Shown: positions 43,742 through 55,548 of the stretch, piece after piece | Layout of the letters: every line of letters starts with the position of its first letter | Numbering within the stretch: the stretch's first letter is position 1 | From: Dolomedes plantarius | Taxonomy: Eukaryota > Arthropoda > Arachnida > Araneae > Dolomedidae | Length of the DNA stretch: 64,000 nt | Assembly: GCA_907164885.2 (NCBI GenBank) | Contig: OU015493.1 | Coordinates: 126,221,570-126,285,569 of the forward strand | Direction: 5' to 3' | The notes under the pieces: generated by a model | The model's database searches: none | What the model saw: the letters and a program-made list of their open reading frames with translations, nothing else | Told to the model about the DNA's origin: nothing | Program-made: the position numbers and the translations under genes

Positions 43742-46700
43742 ACAAAAAACAAAACGTACGTACATAATAAAAGAAAAACAAACAATGAAAATAACTCGAG
43801 TTCAAATAATAAGATATGGTTAAATATTGATACTGGATCTTCGCTTAATATAATTCCAAGTACAATTGTTGAAAAATTAAATGTTCCCATTAGAGAAAAT
43901 AAAGTGATAAACGTGAAACAAACAAAAGGTCTAATACAGCTTAACAAAACATGCAATCTCTACCTTAAAATTGGTAATATTGTTAAATCGGCAGAGTTTT
44001 TCATACTTGACACCGATTTACCTTATGCCCTCTTGGGTTTAAAGAGTTGTGTTGATTTTCGTTTGGTAATTAATTGTGCGAACCAAATTGTTGAGCAGGA
44101 TGGGAGAAAACTGATCACTTTCTCTAGTTCTGAATGCAGCGATTTGTCTTTGCATATCATGCCCGAAAATCATGTTGAGCTACATGTTAGTAACGTTAAA
44201 GATAAAAAGGAAGTAAAGAAAAAGAATAAAAATGAAAACGTTTTAACATTTTCGAATGTTTCCGAGATGGATTCTGGTAATGGGTGCACACATTATCAGA
44301 GTACAGTCGAGGAAAAAACGAAAATGAGTGAAAATGTAGGAAGTTCCGAAATAAAAGAACTTTTAGAGGAATATGAAGACATATTTGCGAAAAATAAATA
44401 TGACGTGGGATCAGTAAGAATAGAACCCCAAAGAGTGATATTGACTTCCGATTTGCCAGTTTCGTTACGCGCATATAAAACTTCACCAAAACAACAAGAA
44501 GAAATTGATACTCAAATTGAAGAGTTATTAAAAGCCAATATCATAAAAGAAAGTTCGTCTCCATTTTCGGCACCAGTAACACTTGTTTATAAAAAAGATG
44601 AAAACAAAAAGAATAGGTTATGTATTGATTTCAGGAAATTAAACCAGGTGACGAAGTCGGATGCCGAACCATTACCTCTGGTCGAGACATTGATTGATAA
44701 ACTAGCTCAAAGTACATATTTTTCAAAATTGGACATGGCCTCAGGTTATTGGCATATCCCTATTCACCCAGATGACACAGAAAAACTCGCTTTTGCAACC
44801 CATAATGGATTATATGAATGGCTACGTTTACCTTTTGGTTGGCGCAATGCACCCAGCATTTTTCAGAGAACAATTCGTAGAATTTTAACTAAATATAAAA
44901 TTACATTTGCTGCAAATTATTTTGATGATATTTTAATTTTTTCAGATAGCTATTCTAATCATATTGAACACATTCGACAAATTTTTGATATCTGCAGACA
45001 GGAAAACTTAAAACTAAAATTTTCTAAATGTTCCTTTTTACAAAAACAAATTCAATTTTTAGGATATGAAATTACCAATGGGATTGTCACTCCGGATAAC
45101 ACCAACATTGAGGTTATTAAAAAGCTAAAACCACCCAATAATGTAAAATCTTTACAAAGATTTCTCGGTTCAATTAATGTGTATCATAAATTTATTGACA
45201 AATATGCCACTATTAGACAGCCACTAAATAACTTGTTAAAAAAAATACACCTTGGCAATGGACTGAGAAATGCCAAGAAGCGTTTGAAATGTTAAAAAGA
45301 ACTTTAATTTGTAAACCTGTGTTGAAAATTTTTAATCCAAAAGCTGAATGTCATATTTATGTTGATGCCAGTCACACTGGTGTAGGAGCGGTTTTAAAAC
45401 AAACAGATGCTTCTGGTGTCCTATACCCTGTCGCGTTTCACTCCCGCTCATTAAAAGATTATGAAAAAAATTATTGTATTACTGAGCTGGAATGTCTCGC
45501 TATAGTGGATTCTTTAAATAAGTTTCATCATTATCTTTTCGGACAAAAATTTACCATACATACGGACCATGCGGCTTTAGTTTGGCTCAAAAATGTTAAA
45601 AACTTAAAAGGAAGATTGTTCCGCTGGTCTTTGCAGTTAAGTATGTATGAGTATGATATTAAATATACAAAGGGCACCACAAACATCGAAGCAGATATGC
45701 TCTCTCGTGATGTACCAGATAACAATGTACACAATGATGTTATTGTAAGCAATGTTGAAACTCAGGTATCACATCCCTTGCAGTTGAGTGAAATTACCGA
45801 GGCTCAAAAAAATGACAATTTAACTGGAAAGTTTGTCGAAATTAACAATGTTTTATGCCTTCGTAAAAAAGGGTTTACAAAGATTGTAGTACCTTTTTCT
45901 TTAAGACTGAAATTACTCAAAATTGCTCATGAAAAATTTGGCCATCCGGGTATTCAAAAAACAATTAATTTGCTCACCCCTGTTTATTATTGGCAAAATA
46001 TAACTTCTGATATTAGTAATTTTATTAAACACTGTCATACATGTCAAGTAAATAAAAAACCTCGACAAAAAAGATTTGGACTTTTGCAATCAATGCCTCC
46101 GGTTGACAAGTCATTTGACTTGATTGCAATTGATAGTGTGGGTGGCCTTAACCATTACAATTCAACTAAAAAATACCTGACGTTAATTATTGACCATCAC
46201 ACTCGATTTATATGGGCTTTTGCTTCAAAATCAATTACAACAGAAACTTACACTAACTTCCTAAACCAAATTTTTCAAATTCAAGTGCCAAAGAGTATCT
46301 TAAGTGATAGAAATCCAGCTTTCACATCTTCTCATTTTAAAAAATTTCTTAAGCATTATAACGTTAAACAACTATTGACTACAGCACACAGACCAGAAAC
46401 GAATGGCAAAGTGGAGAGATTAGGCCAAACAATAATCACACGTTTAAAATGTAAAATTAATGAATCATCTACAAAAGTTCCATGGCCTAAATTACTAAAG
46501 GAAGTAACTCACGAATACAACTTGACCCCCCATTCCGTTACTAAATTTCCACCAGCCTATTTAATGTATGGCACAATTCCATATACAAATCCGTTAAAGG
46601 AAAGTATTTATCCTCCTGTTGAAGAGGCGAGAAAAATAGCAGTTCAGAGAACAAAACATTACCATGAAAGGAATAAAATACATTACGATGCTAGATTTGT

Positions 46701-46935
46701 GGATATACAATTTACACCTAATGAGTCAGTCATTTATGAAGAATTTAAATACCCTAATACTAGGAAACTGTCTCCAGTTTTCAGTGGTCCTTATAAAATC
46801 CTTAGCAAAATTTCTGACGTTAATTATGAAATTAATAAGAAAAATACCCACTCTCAAGAATCTTCAGAAGTTGTGCATGTTTCGAAGTTACGAAAATACC
46901 ATGCACCAGAAAAATTAAAACTGAGTCATGAATAA
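43721..46935 (+). CDS. Pol of gypsy element 1: protease, RT, RNase H, integrase (one frameshift)
   Basis: Pol is in the same frame as gag after the TGA. The aspartic protease has NIDTGSSLN at about 43820-43850. RT contains LPFGWRNAPSIFQ and the catalytic YFDD box at 44918-44929. RNase H shows YVDASHTGVGAVL, ITELECLAIV and HTDHAAL. Integrase has the HHCC finger (FGHPGI ... HCHTCQ), then IAIDSVGG and ILSDRNPAF for the two aspartates and ETNGKVERL for the glutamate, and a GPY-type C-terminus (FSGPYKIL). The frame breaks at the A8 run 45238-45245, where one missing A shifts RT-RNase H; the rest (45289-46935) is open. One lesion in about 1070 codons suggests a young copy or a sequencing slip. The ATG at 45289 is internal, not a real start. 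No envelope-like gene follows. Confidence 0.92.
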
Positions 46936-47423
46936 TGTAAATAAAGTATGTATGTTTGTATATTATTACAGGGTTGTATTTTTTTTTTACGTATTGTTGT
47001 ATTGCAATTTTTTTTCAGTATTATGATAGTGCATTTGTATTCAGTTTTATTTGGCTCAGCAGTGAAAGGACAATAATTTCTCTGCAAAAGACTGTATAAG
47101 CCAAAAAACAAAACAACCATGGTTGTCACCACTTGTTACCACATGTTTTTTCTTCAAGACGTCTTATATTTTTATATTGTATTGTGCTTTTTGTAGTATA
47201 CGTTGCGATTTTTATGTTGAACTTGCAAAGAATATTGAAATTGGAGAGAATATTATGCAAAGATTGTTGTTAAAAATTTTATAAGTGAGCATTCAGAGAT
47301 TTGAATGTTAGTTTTGTACACAGAAGAGTTGGTGGATAGGTTCAGTTTTAAATTGTCAGAATAGGTAAATTAATTTTTCTTTTTGTTTGGCATGGGGAAT
47401 TTCTTTTTCTTTGAGGGGGGGGA
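46936..47423 (+). other. 3' non-coding region and polypurine tract of gypsy element 1
   Basis: No gene. TTTGAGGGGGGGGA at 47410-47423 is the polypurine tract touching the 3' LTR. Confidence 0.8.
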
Positions 47424-47894
47424 TGTAATATAAAAATAATTTTTATATTAATTATCTGATTGTCTATATTCCTATAAAACATAATTTATTCCATTTCTAA
47501 TGATGATATAATAGCTCTTAAAGTTTGTAGTAGTTAATCCCTTCGTTCCCCTATAGACAGAGAAATATCCTGATAGACTTAGAACAGCCTCTGTCTAGGG
47601 AGACTGAACCGATAAGAATCATCGGACACGCCCTAGTCCATGACGTAGCATAGCGTCATAGGGATTATTGCTTACACCAAGTCTTCTGTATGTTCCCGAT
47701 ATAAAATGTGAACACGGCATGAAGCCGGGTCTTCTTTATAATGATTGTACATAGAATATGTCACACGGTCTAGCTCCCTCCCTATGGGGAACTCCATATG
47801 AACAACAATAAAACTATTTTAAATCATTCGACTGTTTACTGCGTCCCAAGAATTCTTTTATAGCTGTTCCAACGATGCCTATTGCTATGATATT

Positions 47895-47897
<3 letters not shown>
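47424..47897 (+). repeat. 3' LTR of gypsy element 1
   Basis: 474 bp. Compared with the 5' LTR it lacks a C at TCTGA(C)TTG and in GCCGGG(C)TC, and has T for C in AGTTTGYAG. Confidence 0.95.

Positions 47898-47930
<33 letters not shown>
47898..47930. repeat. (AT)n microsatellite, right of gypsy insertion
   Basis: Continuation of the tract at 41070-41111. Confidence 0.85.
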
Positions 47931-47933
<3 letters not shown>

Positions 47934-48302
47934 GAAAATTCATTTGATCCTAAAGACTATGCCTATTACAGAACTTCATTTTTCTAGCATAGAACAACCT
48001 CTTTCCATTACCGCATCTATGACACAACCTAATTTAGACATTATATTAGCCCTTTAGCTAAGAGCCAACATTCTTTTCCAGGCACTGGACATTCCTCAAC
48101 TCCGCACTTAATGATCGTGCTCAACATAAACTACCATACACTGACATCAAAACAGCTATTATCCACTAGAAAATACGGACGCCCCATTAACTTAATTACA
48201 ATACACAAGTACATTTTAACGCCAGTTATCAGCTAACGAAACGTCAAAACACGCTCTTGCCCCATAGTCTTGTTAATATCAAAACTGACAGTCATAAGTA
48301 CT

Positions 48303-49038
48303 GCCGTACCTCGGTTCTCGTCTGCTTCGGTATTCAAAGCATTTCGACGCGAAAATAAATGCTTCGGCACTCGACCTTTGCTCGACACTCGTCACACTTC
48401 GCTGTAAAACCTGCTCGAGGCAATCCCGTCTCTCCGGACGAAACAAAGACCGACGTGTTAGTCTCACCCTCAGACTTTTTTAGAATCCCACCTATTTCAC
48501 CATTACCTTTACATCTCGAGTTTTTTGTTTTTTCTGGCCGTATAAGTCAGAGTGAGTTCGAAGAAGGTTAGTGATACCACTCATGGGTGAGAACCATGAT
48601 GAGACAATAGCGAAGTATGAACGTGGTAGCTTCGAGTCCGATCTCACTGCAGAACAAAGATGGGGATAACTCTGGGGCACCTTGAAGGCATTGAAACTGT
48701 ACCGGTAGTGGAGGGATATCGTATCCGTAGGAAAGTCCATGGCGCTGGAAATCAGGGATGAAGACTTCGAACAGTTATTGGAGAAGCACATACAAGAGCT
48801 CAGCACCGAGGAGCTTAAATGGATCAGCAATCGACAGTGGCTGGGAAACTTTCTTCAAATGAGGAAAGGGGAGGGGGGAAGTGGAAGCCCCTACTACACT
48901 AGTACAAGAATGTGTTCTAAATGGGTTGGATTACAAAATTTTGCTCAAAAGTACAAAGCTCTAGGAAGCCGAAAGCTACTTGACAAAGCTCTAGGAAGCC
49001 GAAATGTGGACTTCGAAAACATTTTGAAACGTGGGTAG
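48303..49038 (+). pseudogene. pogo/Tigger remnant
   Basis: The left edge CCGTACCTCGGTTCTCGTCT resembles a Tigger-type tip. At 48739-49038 a frame begins MALEIRDEDFEQLLEKHIQE followed by LSTEELKWIS. This E-x-x-DED-x-x-x-LLE-x-H-x-x-ELSxEEL pattern is the acidic C-terminal region seen in Tigger/jerky-type transposases. A 13-residue block (KALGSRK/N) is duplicated after it. Nothing of the HTH or DDE domains is visible in between, and no right terminus was found, so it is an old deleted copy. Confidence 0.45.
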
Positions 49039-49387
49039 AACAAAATTTTTCTCGATAGGTCTGTAGTGAAACTCCCTAAATCTGAGCCCACAGCAGGGTA
49101 CAATGGTAGACAGAAAAGACAAAGAACCTCTGTTTGAATGTCAGTTGTTTTACTGGAAGAGAAATCCCTTTCCAAGCAAAAACTTCTCGTCTCCATCCCA
49201 TTAGGTCACGAACTCCTCTCAGTACAAGTTAAGTGAATTTAAATTTTATCTAATTATCGTTTTTACTTATGTCTTTCTAGTTTTGAGATTTTGTAGCCCC
49301 CCAAAAAACCCCATCAATTTAAAATTGTCAAGTAAAATGTTGAATTTCTGGGGTCCAGTAACGGATTGTTTCAGTTTACGTTATTCT

Positions 49388-49605
49388 TTACAGGAAAAAT
49401 TCTTTCACTACTCGTCGTTTTCGGTACCCATCATGCCTTTTGGAACCAATTAAAGTCAAGTACTTGCTACCACTGTACTAAAAGTCAAGTGGAAATTAAA
49501 TGACGTCATCCTCCCCCCCCCCCTAATCCAATGAACATCTGGGAGACACGTACCATGAAGAGGTTTAACCATTTAAAAAATTATATACCCTTGATGGTGA
49601 AAAAA
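49388..49605 (+). repeat. dispersed repeat R220, copy 1
   Basis: About 218 bp, closely matching 53222-53438, starting TTACAGGAAAAATTC and ending CCCTTGATGGT. Differences are few and concentrated in a C-rich run. Class unknown. Confidence 0.85.
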
Positions 49606-50510
49606 TGAAACCCTTTACAGCGTACTACCCTTTAAAGTTGGAATTTCACCAAAAGAATTTGTAGGCTGTCTACTTAGGCCAAAAGTAGTACGCATGTAAA
49701 ATTTTGTAAAGATTGCACTGACCCTTTTTGATTTTGTGGGTGTTCCATAAGCTGGAACACTGCACCACCAGAGCTCTGAAAAGTGCGTCTAAGCGAGCAT
49801 CGCAGTGAAGCACGTAATTGAGTAGACGCTTTTCCATATGAATGAAAACACACTGTATTATACCTGTGTAGCAGATTTTGCGTGACCCAGGTGCACCACA
49901 GGGAGACCTGCTACTCTACACCCATACCCCCCCTCCCCCACCACCCCAAAAAATTTTTTTTTTAAATATGTATATTTTGGTTATATGATTATTGATGATC
50001 AGATAAATATTTACAGTTCCTAAATATATACAAGTCCTATGTGCAAAAATATTTACAATTCTTCTATTTTTTGGTTTCATGATATTTTTTGAAACACGTC
50101 ACACCCTGTTTGTAAAAACACAAACCAACATTGCACGTTTTGCCCGTGAAGCTTGTTTTGTGCTGCTTCGCTTTCGTACTACTGTACTCACATTGTCTGC
50201 GCGCACCCTTCACCGGCATATGTTCAATGTTGCCGTATCTTTTATCATCGGTGACCTTAATTTTAAAACTGGGCATATTTTCGGGGCTTCAAATGGTCCA
50301 GGAGCGTATTCCTCGGTATCGGTGCTATCCGCATTCTCGGATTCGCTACCCGAAGGCTATTCCTGAAGCAATTTCAGTGCTGCGAGAATACTTAGACCTC
50401 TCTTCCCCATTTACGGAACGATTAATAATTAATAAAAAAATAACTATAATTATATTTACAAAGGAAAAAATAGGCTATGTATATATAGAAAAAGAATATC
50501 TACACAATTA
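49606..50510. other. unannotated DNA
   Basis: At about 49867-49913 GTAGCAG and its inverse CTGCTAC bracket a 46-bp stretch. Open frames at 50064-50529 have no recognisable motif. Confidence 0.45.
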
Positions 50511-50512
50511 TA

Positions 50513-51745
50513 CACTGAATTGCCACTGAATTAGGGATACCTACCTAGTAACGAGTTGGGCCTCCTCTGGCCTTGATAACGGCTGCCACACGACGAGGCA
50601 TAGATTCAACAAGTATCTGGAAACGTTCCACGGGAATGGCTTGCCAAATATTGGCTAAAGCTGTCCATAATTCAGTAAGGTTCTTTGGTGCTGTGTGATG
50701 GCCTTTCACGCCTTGTTCTAAAACATCCGAAAGATGCTCAATAGGATTTAAGTCTGGGCTTCTAGGTGGCCAATTCATGACAGAGAAGTCAGAGGAATGC
50801 TCATCCAACCAGCCAGTAGCCTACCGGGACTTGTGCGAGGTACAGTTGTCTTGCTGGAAAACTCCATTACCGTGCGGATAACAGAACAGCATAAACGGAT
50901 GGAGGTGATCACCCAGCAACTCTACGTACCGAATTGCATTGAGGAAGGTTGGTACACGCACCAAAGATCCCAAACTGTGCCACAAAAAAAACACCCCAGA
51001 CCATGATGGAGCCACCATGCCCTTGTACAGTTCCGGCCTGGCATGCAGGATCCATGGCTTCATGAGCCTGACGCCATATTCTCAGCCTCCCGTCGGCGTT
51101 AAGTAGTCGGAATCGAGACTCATCACTCCATGCTACTCGTTTCCAGTACTCTACACTCCAGTCTCTGTGCTCTCTTGCCCAGGCAAGACGTGCAGCCCGA
51201 TGGCGAGTATAGAGCAATGGTACTCTCGTAGGTCGACGGCTCCCGAAACCCATACGGTGAAGCGAGCGTTGCACAGTCCGTTTACTGACTGTACGACTGG
51301 CACCGTCATTAAACTGGGTGGTAATTTGAGCTAATGTTTGGCTTCGCTGGCTACGTACAATACGCCTGAGTCGTCTCTCACCGCGCACTGTCAAGGCTAT
51401 AGTCCTTTGCTATAGTCCTTTGCAGTTTGACCGATCGCTAGTTTTTTTTCCACCATCTATGTATTCTTGGTTTACTCTTGACACTGTCGACCTTGAAAAT
51501 CCTAGCTGTCTGACGATTTCGGAAATTGAATGGCCCATGCGTCACGCACCTACGATTTGTCCGGGATCGAAGGCGTCTAAATCAGACAGTTTACCCATAC
51601 TGGCAATTCCAACAACTAATTCAGAACAACCACAGTACGCGCTATATATGCAGTTACCACAGCGCCCTAACTTGTGCATAGATGATGCACAGTGCTACAC
51701 AATTTGTATAGGCTTTGCTATCCCTAATTTAGTGGAACTTCAGTG
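50513..51745 (-). mobile_element. Tc1-like element C, decayed
   Basis: The left tip CACTGAATTGCCACTGAATTAGGGA and the inverse of the right tip (CACTGAAGTTCCACTAAATTAGGGA) are flanked by TA at 50511-50512 and 51746-51747. 1233 bp, with a broken transposase on the minus strand. Confidence 0.9.
50545..51597 (-). pseudogene. Tc1-like transposase C, DD36E spacing, broken
   Basis: Reading begins at an ATG (51597) with a helix-turn-helix stretch (SISEIVRQLGFSRSTVSRVN). It is broken by a TGA near 51541 and by a direct duplication of CAAAGGACTATAG near 51400-51425 that adds a stop. The next frame (50909-51394) has the second HTH and AWSDESRFRLL (first aspartate). A shift at an A8 run near 50985 leads to the frame with GVFQQDNCTSHKSR (second aspartate), then a TAG at 50818-50820, then SPDLNPIEHLSD (glutamate). 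I count 36 residues between the last two acidic residues, as in the DD36E branch of Tc1-like elements. Four lesions make it inactive. Confidence 0.85.
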
Positions 51746-51754
51746 TATAAAATA

Positions 51755-53036
51755 CTAGCGGCCCGTCCCGACTTTGTCCGGGTTGAACAAAATATTATAG
51801 CAATAAAATTCCAGTTGATAGCCAATAAATTGTAAATTTTTTTTACCTTAAATGCCCCATAAAAAGCGTAGTTCCAAATGTAGTTTTTCCAGATTTAGTT
51901 AATAATCAAAATTAATTTTTTAAAAGAAAAAGGGGTGCCGGAGAACAGCTAGGTTAGAACCGCTAACGTCAGAACAGAAGCCCACCGCGATAGCACCACG
52001 CTAAGGATCGTTGAATTCTTCGGCACAAAAAGCGGTAGAGGACAGTAGCGTTAACAATGGAGATTGTTAGGATTAAGCCCCTAACTTTATTTCTACTCAT
52101 CAGATATACGTAATATATAGCCTATGTCCATCTGGAATAATGTACTTTTCAAACAGAGAAAGAATTTTTCAAATAGGTGCAGTGGTTCTGGAGATTACCC
52201 TCCACATACAAAATCGCTCTCTCTTTATATATAAGTATAGATTATAGAAGTATAGATACACATTGGTATCCCAAAATTAGTATAAGAGATGAAATAAAAA
52301 TACAAAAATAAAAAAGGATTTAAGTAAAGAATTTTTTAAAAATTATTTTAAGCACATAAAATAATATTCAAACTAATTACGTTATTTATTAATTAAAGTT
52401 AATTTTTTAAAAGAAAGAGGTGTGCTTGAGACCGTAGTTTTATTCAAAAATAAAAAGGATTTTAAGTAAAGAATGTTTTTTTAATTATTTTAAGCACCTA
52501 AAATAGTATTCAAATTAATATTACGTTAATTATTAATTAAAGTTAATTTTTTAAAAGAGAGAAGTTAAGAGATGAAATAAAAATAAAAAAATAAAAAAAG
52601 GATTTTAAAAAAAGAATGTTTTTTTAAAAATAATATTAAATTTTTTTTTCAAATAATATTCCTAAAATAATATTTAAATTAATATTTCGTTAGTAAATAA
52701 TTAAAGTTAATTTTTTAAAAGAAAAAGGCGTGCCGGAGAACAGCTAGGTTAGAACCGCTAACGTCAGAACAGAAGCTCACCGCGATAGCACCACGCTAAG
52801 GATCGTTGAATCCTTCGTCACAAAAAGCGGTAGAGGACAGTAGCGTTAACAATGGAGATTGTTAGGATTAAGCCCCTAACTTTATTTCTACTCATCAGAT
52901 ATACGTAATATATAGCCTATGTCCATCTGGAATAATGTACCTTTCAAACAGTGAAAGAATTTTTCAAATAGGTGCAGTGGTTCTGGAGATTACCCTCCAC
53001 GTACAAAATCGCTCTCTCTTTATATATAAGTATAGA
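51755..53036 (-). mobile_element. Helitron with duplicated 5' terminus
   Basis: On the minus strand the 3' end is CTAG (51755-51758), preceded by a hairpin CCCG-GACAAAGT-CGGG and flanked by T. A 5' terminus (TCTATACTTATATATAAAGA) occurs at 52241 and again at 53036, each followed by T on the plus strand. The 317 bp next to each terminus (51925-52241, 52720-53036) are almost identical. Three tandem A/T-rich units of about 140 bp (from about 52297, 52446 and 52586) fill the gap. Non-autonomous; no open frame. Confidence 0.8.
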
Positions 53037-53221
53037 TAGGCTAGCGAAACTCAACAGCGAGATCAAAATAATTCGTGCAGCTCTAAGTAAAGATGACTCG
53101 AGCTACTGATAAAATCACCCATATAGTAAACCCCTTTTTATCCACTTAACGTTGAATTTAACTGTTTGGCAAGCTAGTCAAATAAGGTGTTCCATGCAGT
53201 GGAACACTGAGCAACAATGGG

Positions 53222-53438
53222 TTACAGGAAAAATTCGTTCACTACTCGTCGTTTTCGGTACCGATCATGCCTTTTGGAACCAATTAAAGTCAAGTACTTG
53301 CTACCACTGTACTAAAAGTCAAGTGGACATTAAATGACGTCATTCTCTCTCCCCCTAACCCAATGAACATCTGGGAGACACGTACTATGAAGAGGTTTTA
53401 CCATTTAAAAAATTATATACCCTTGATGGTAAAAAAAT
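53222..53438 (+). repeat. dispersed repeat R220, copy 2
   Basis: Second copy of the repeat at 49388-49605, same orientation, 3.8 kb away, on the far side of the Tc1 and Helitron. Confidence 0.85.
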
Positions 53439-54078
53439 TAAATAACCATTTTATATGCGCCTGAAAGGAAGAAATCAATTCTCTCTGAATTGGCCTAAGC
53501 TGACATCTCGCGAAGTCCTGCCGTATCGAACACATCGCTTACTTCCGATCAGACTAGGTTCGACCCCATCTCGGAATGGCGTAACAAAGGCAGTGCTCCG
53601 AGTACTTTGTTTACCTCATTCCATGGCTCTCGACTCACAATCCACCTGATTATGCACATACGCAAGTGTATTGATAACTTACCTCATGTTTTTTTTTTAA
53701 GTGACGCGGCAATTCAATTTAACTATATAGATAACAGACATATATTCTTAAGTCAAGCGTTGACTTTAAAACGAAAAGTTTTTACAAAACAACAGTCATT
53801 GTTTCAACATAAGTCATTTTGAGGCAAGTGCTATCAAGGCATTTGGTCAAAATTATCACAAATAATCGTCTTTATCTTAGTGACGGCCGAAAAAGGAAAC
53901 TTTTGTTTTGTTTTGTGAGACGCACGTGTAGCTAAGGCAAAAAATATATTTTAATAGTTAATTAGTTAAGTTCAAATCTTCAATTAAATTTAAAAAATCA
54001 TAATCGAACATGAAAGTTAATTACAACGAACCTCTTACAGTGCTGTTTTAGGTAAAAAAAAAATTGAGTCCCCCCTCC
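53439..54078. other. unannotated DNA
   Basis: No supported gene; frames at 53455-53822 lack motifs. Confidence 0.5.
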
Positions 54079-54309
54079 CAGGGGTGGCTCCAGTCCAGAG
54101 ATTTTTTTTGGGGGGGGGAGCAACGTCGGCTCTTAGATTTTTATATATATATGAAATAAACATCCTCTTATTTTAAATTTAAACTCATTTGGTGTTAGGT
54201 CTAAGATTATATAATTTTAGGCCATGAAAAAAAAATACGCCGGGCTTTTTTTGGGGGGGAGGGGGAGGCAATTGTCCCTACTGCATCCCCCCTATTGGAG
54301 CTGCCGTTG
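54079..54309. mobile_element. possible degenerate TIR element
   Basis: CAGGGGTGGCTCCAG faces the inverse CAACGGCAGCTCCAA (10 of 15 alike). G-rich (54097-54119, 54253-54268) and C-rich runs lie just inside. Flanks are low-complexity C-rich so no target duplication can be judged. Confidence 0.4.
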
Positions 54310-55548
54310 TCCCCTCCCTCCACCTCTATTTCGGGTACTGAAATTATAGGAGGGATATTCCCATGGGCAGATTTCATTCAAAAGTTTTAAGTTTGTATAC
54401 ATATAAAATTAAATAAAGAAAAATTGACAGCACGCTTAATTTTTAAACTTAAAATCTCTTCTCATTCTTTAAAACGTTAAGAAGTTGCGAAATGTCACAG
54501 TCCACAGAATTTCACTGCACGACTTCCTCTTCAAAAGTCTCAGAAAGATCTTGCTATTTTTAAATGGACGAAATCTTCTAATCCTCAAACTTTAGGATGC
54601 ACAGATAAATTCCTGTGGTTTGGCTAGCATTATGACGGTTCTGGGGAAGATGTGATGTTCTTGTAAGCTGCGTTTTACTTACGAAAAGAGGGTTAAAGGA
54701 GAACTATTGCAACGTCAAAGAATAAATGGCCCTGTTATAGGGCTATAAGTGAGTTTGGCATGCGGATATTGCTTCAAGAGGAGATTTTTACACTCAGAAG
54801 GGTACGGTGTATGTTTGATGATCATGAGCTGAAAGAGGTCGAAGCTTGACAGAATGGCATATCGAAGCAACACAGTATTTTTATCGATAATGAAAGGTAT
54901 CGGCTCACAATAAATTATGAAAGAAAATATGTAGTTAAATTTACAGTATTGCAGAAAGAATGGGGGACTGACGATGGAACTGATAAAGGAAATTATTTAA
55001 AATTATATATTTGTAGGTGTGTATGTCGCAGAGTTTCGCGACATCGTGAAAGCTCACAAAGAAACAGGTATAGAAGGCAAGTTAATTGGAAAATATGATG
55101 GTAAAGAATAGTGAACAGCAATTTTAGGCAATAAACGAATCGATGGAAAGGGGGCTTAGAACGTAAAAAGGGAGTAAAGAGGCAGAGAAGAGGGAAGAAG
55201 AGAAAAGAAGATATAAAAGTGTTGCAAGTCAGGGAGGCAAAATTTATTGAGGGTTATAAAAGTGGACCTCACAAGAAGGGGAGGGTAGCCATCCGTGGGA
55301 AGAAAAATGACGGTTAGGAATAGAGAACGCCCACACTGAGATTGGTTAACAAAAGATCAGAAGAACCAGCCTACAAACCAATGGTAGAATATGAAAAATA
55401 TATGACGAATGAAAGTGGAGAAGGCGTGGCTAACAAATGATTATGAAAACGAATATGAAGAAGGAAAAGCAAGAGAGGGCACTCAGAGATTTTGATTTTA
55501 GCCAGAGAGTTGCAGATAAAAAAAGGAAAAGAGTAACCGATGTTAAAA
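54310..55548. other. unannotated, purine-rich DNA
   Basis: From about 54880 to 55560 the strand becomes rich in G and A (AGAAGAGG, GAAAGGGG words) without a long frame. It leads straight into the satellite. Confidence 0.5.

Larger units (their letters stand above)
41112..47897 (+). mobile_element. Ty3/gypsy-type LTR retrotransposon 1, nearly intact
   Basis: LTRs of 476 and 474 bp differ by one substitution and two single-base indels. Between them lie gag and pol in the order protease, RT, RNase H, integrase, which defines Ty3/gypsy. It has a single clear lesion (a frameshift in an A-run) and a TGA between gag and pol that may be used for readthrough. It landed in an (AT)n tract, so the target duplication cannot be read with certainty. 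Confidence 0.95.

Noticed and set aside
45289..46935. Separate gene starting at ATG 45289
   Set aside because: The upstream frame ends in an A-run inside the continuing RT-RNase H domain; it is the shifted continuation of pol, not a new gene.
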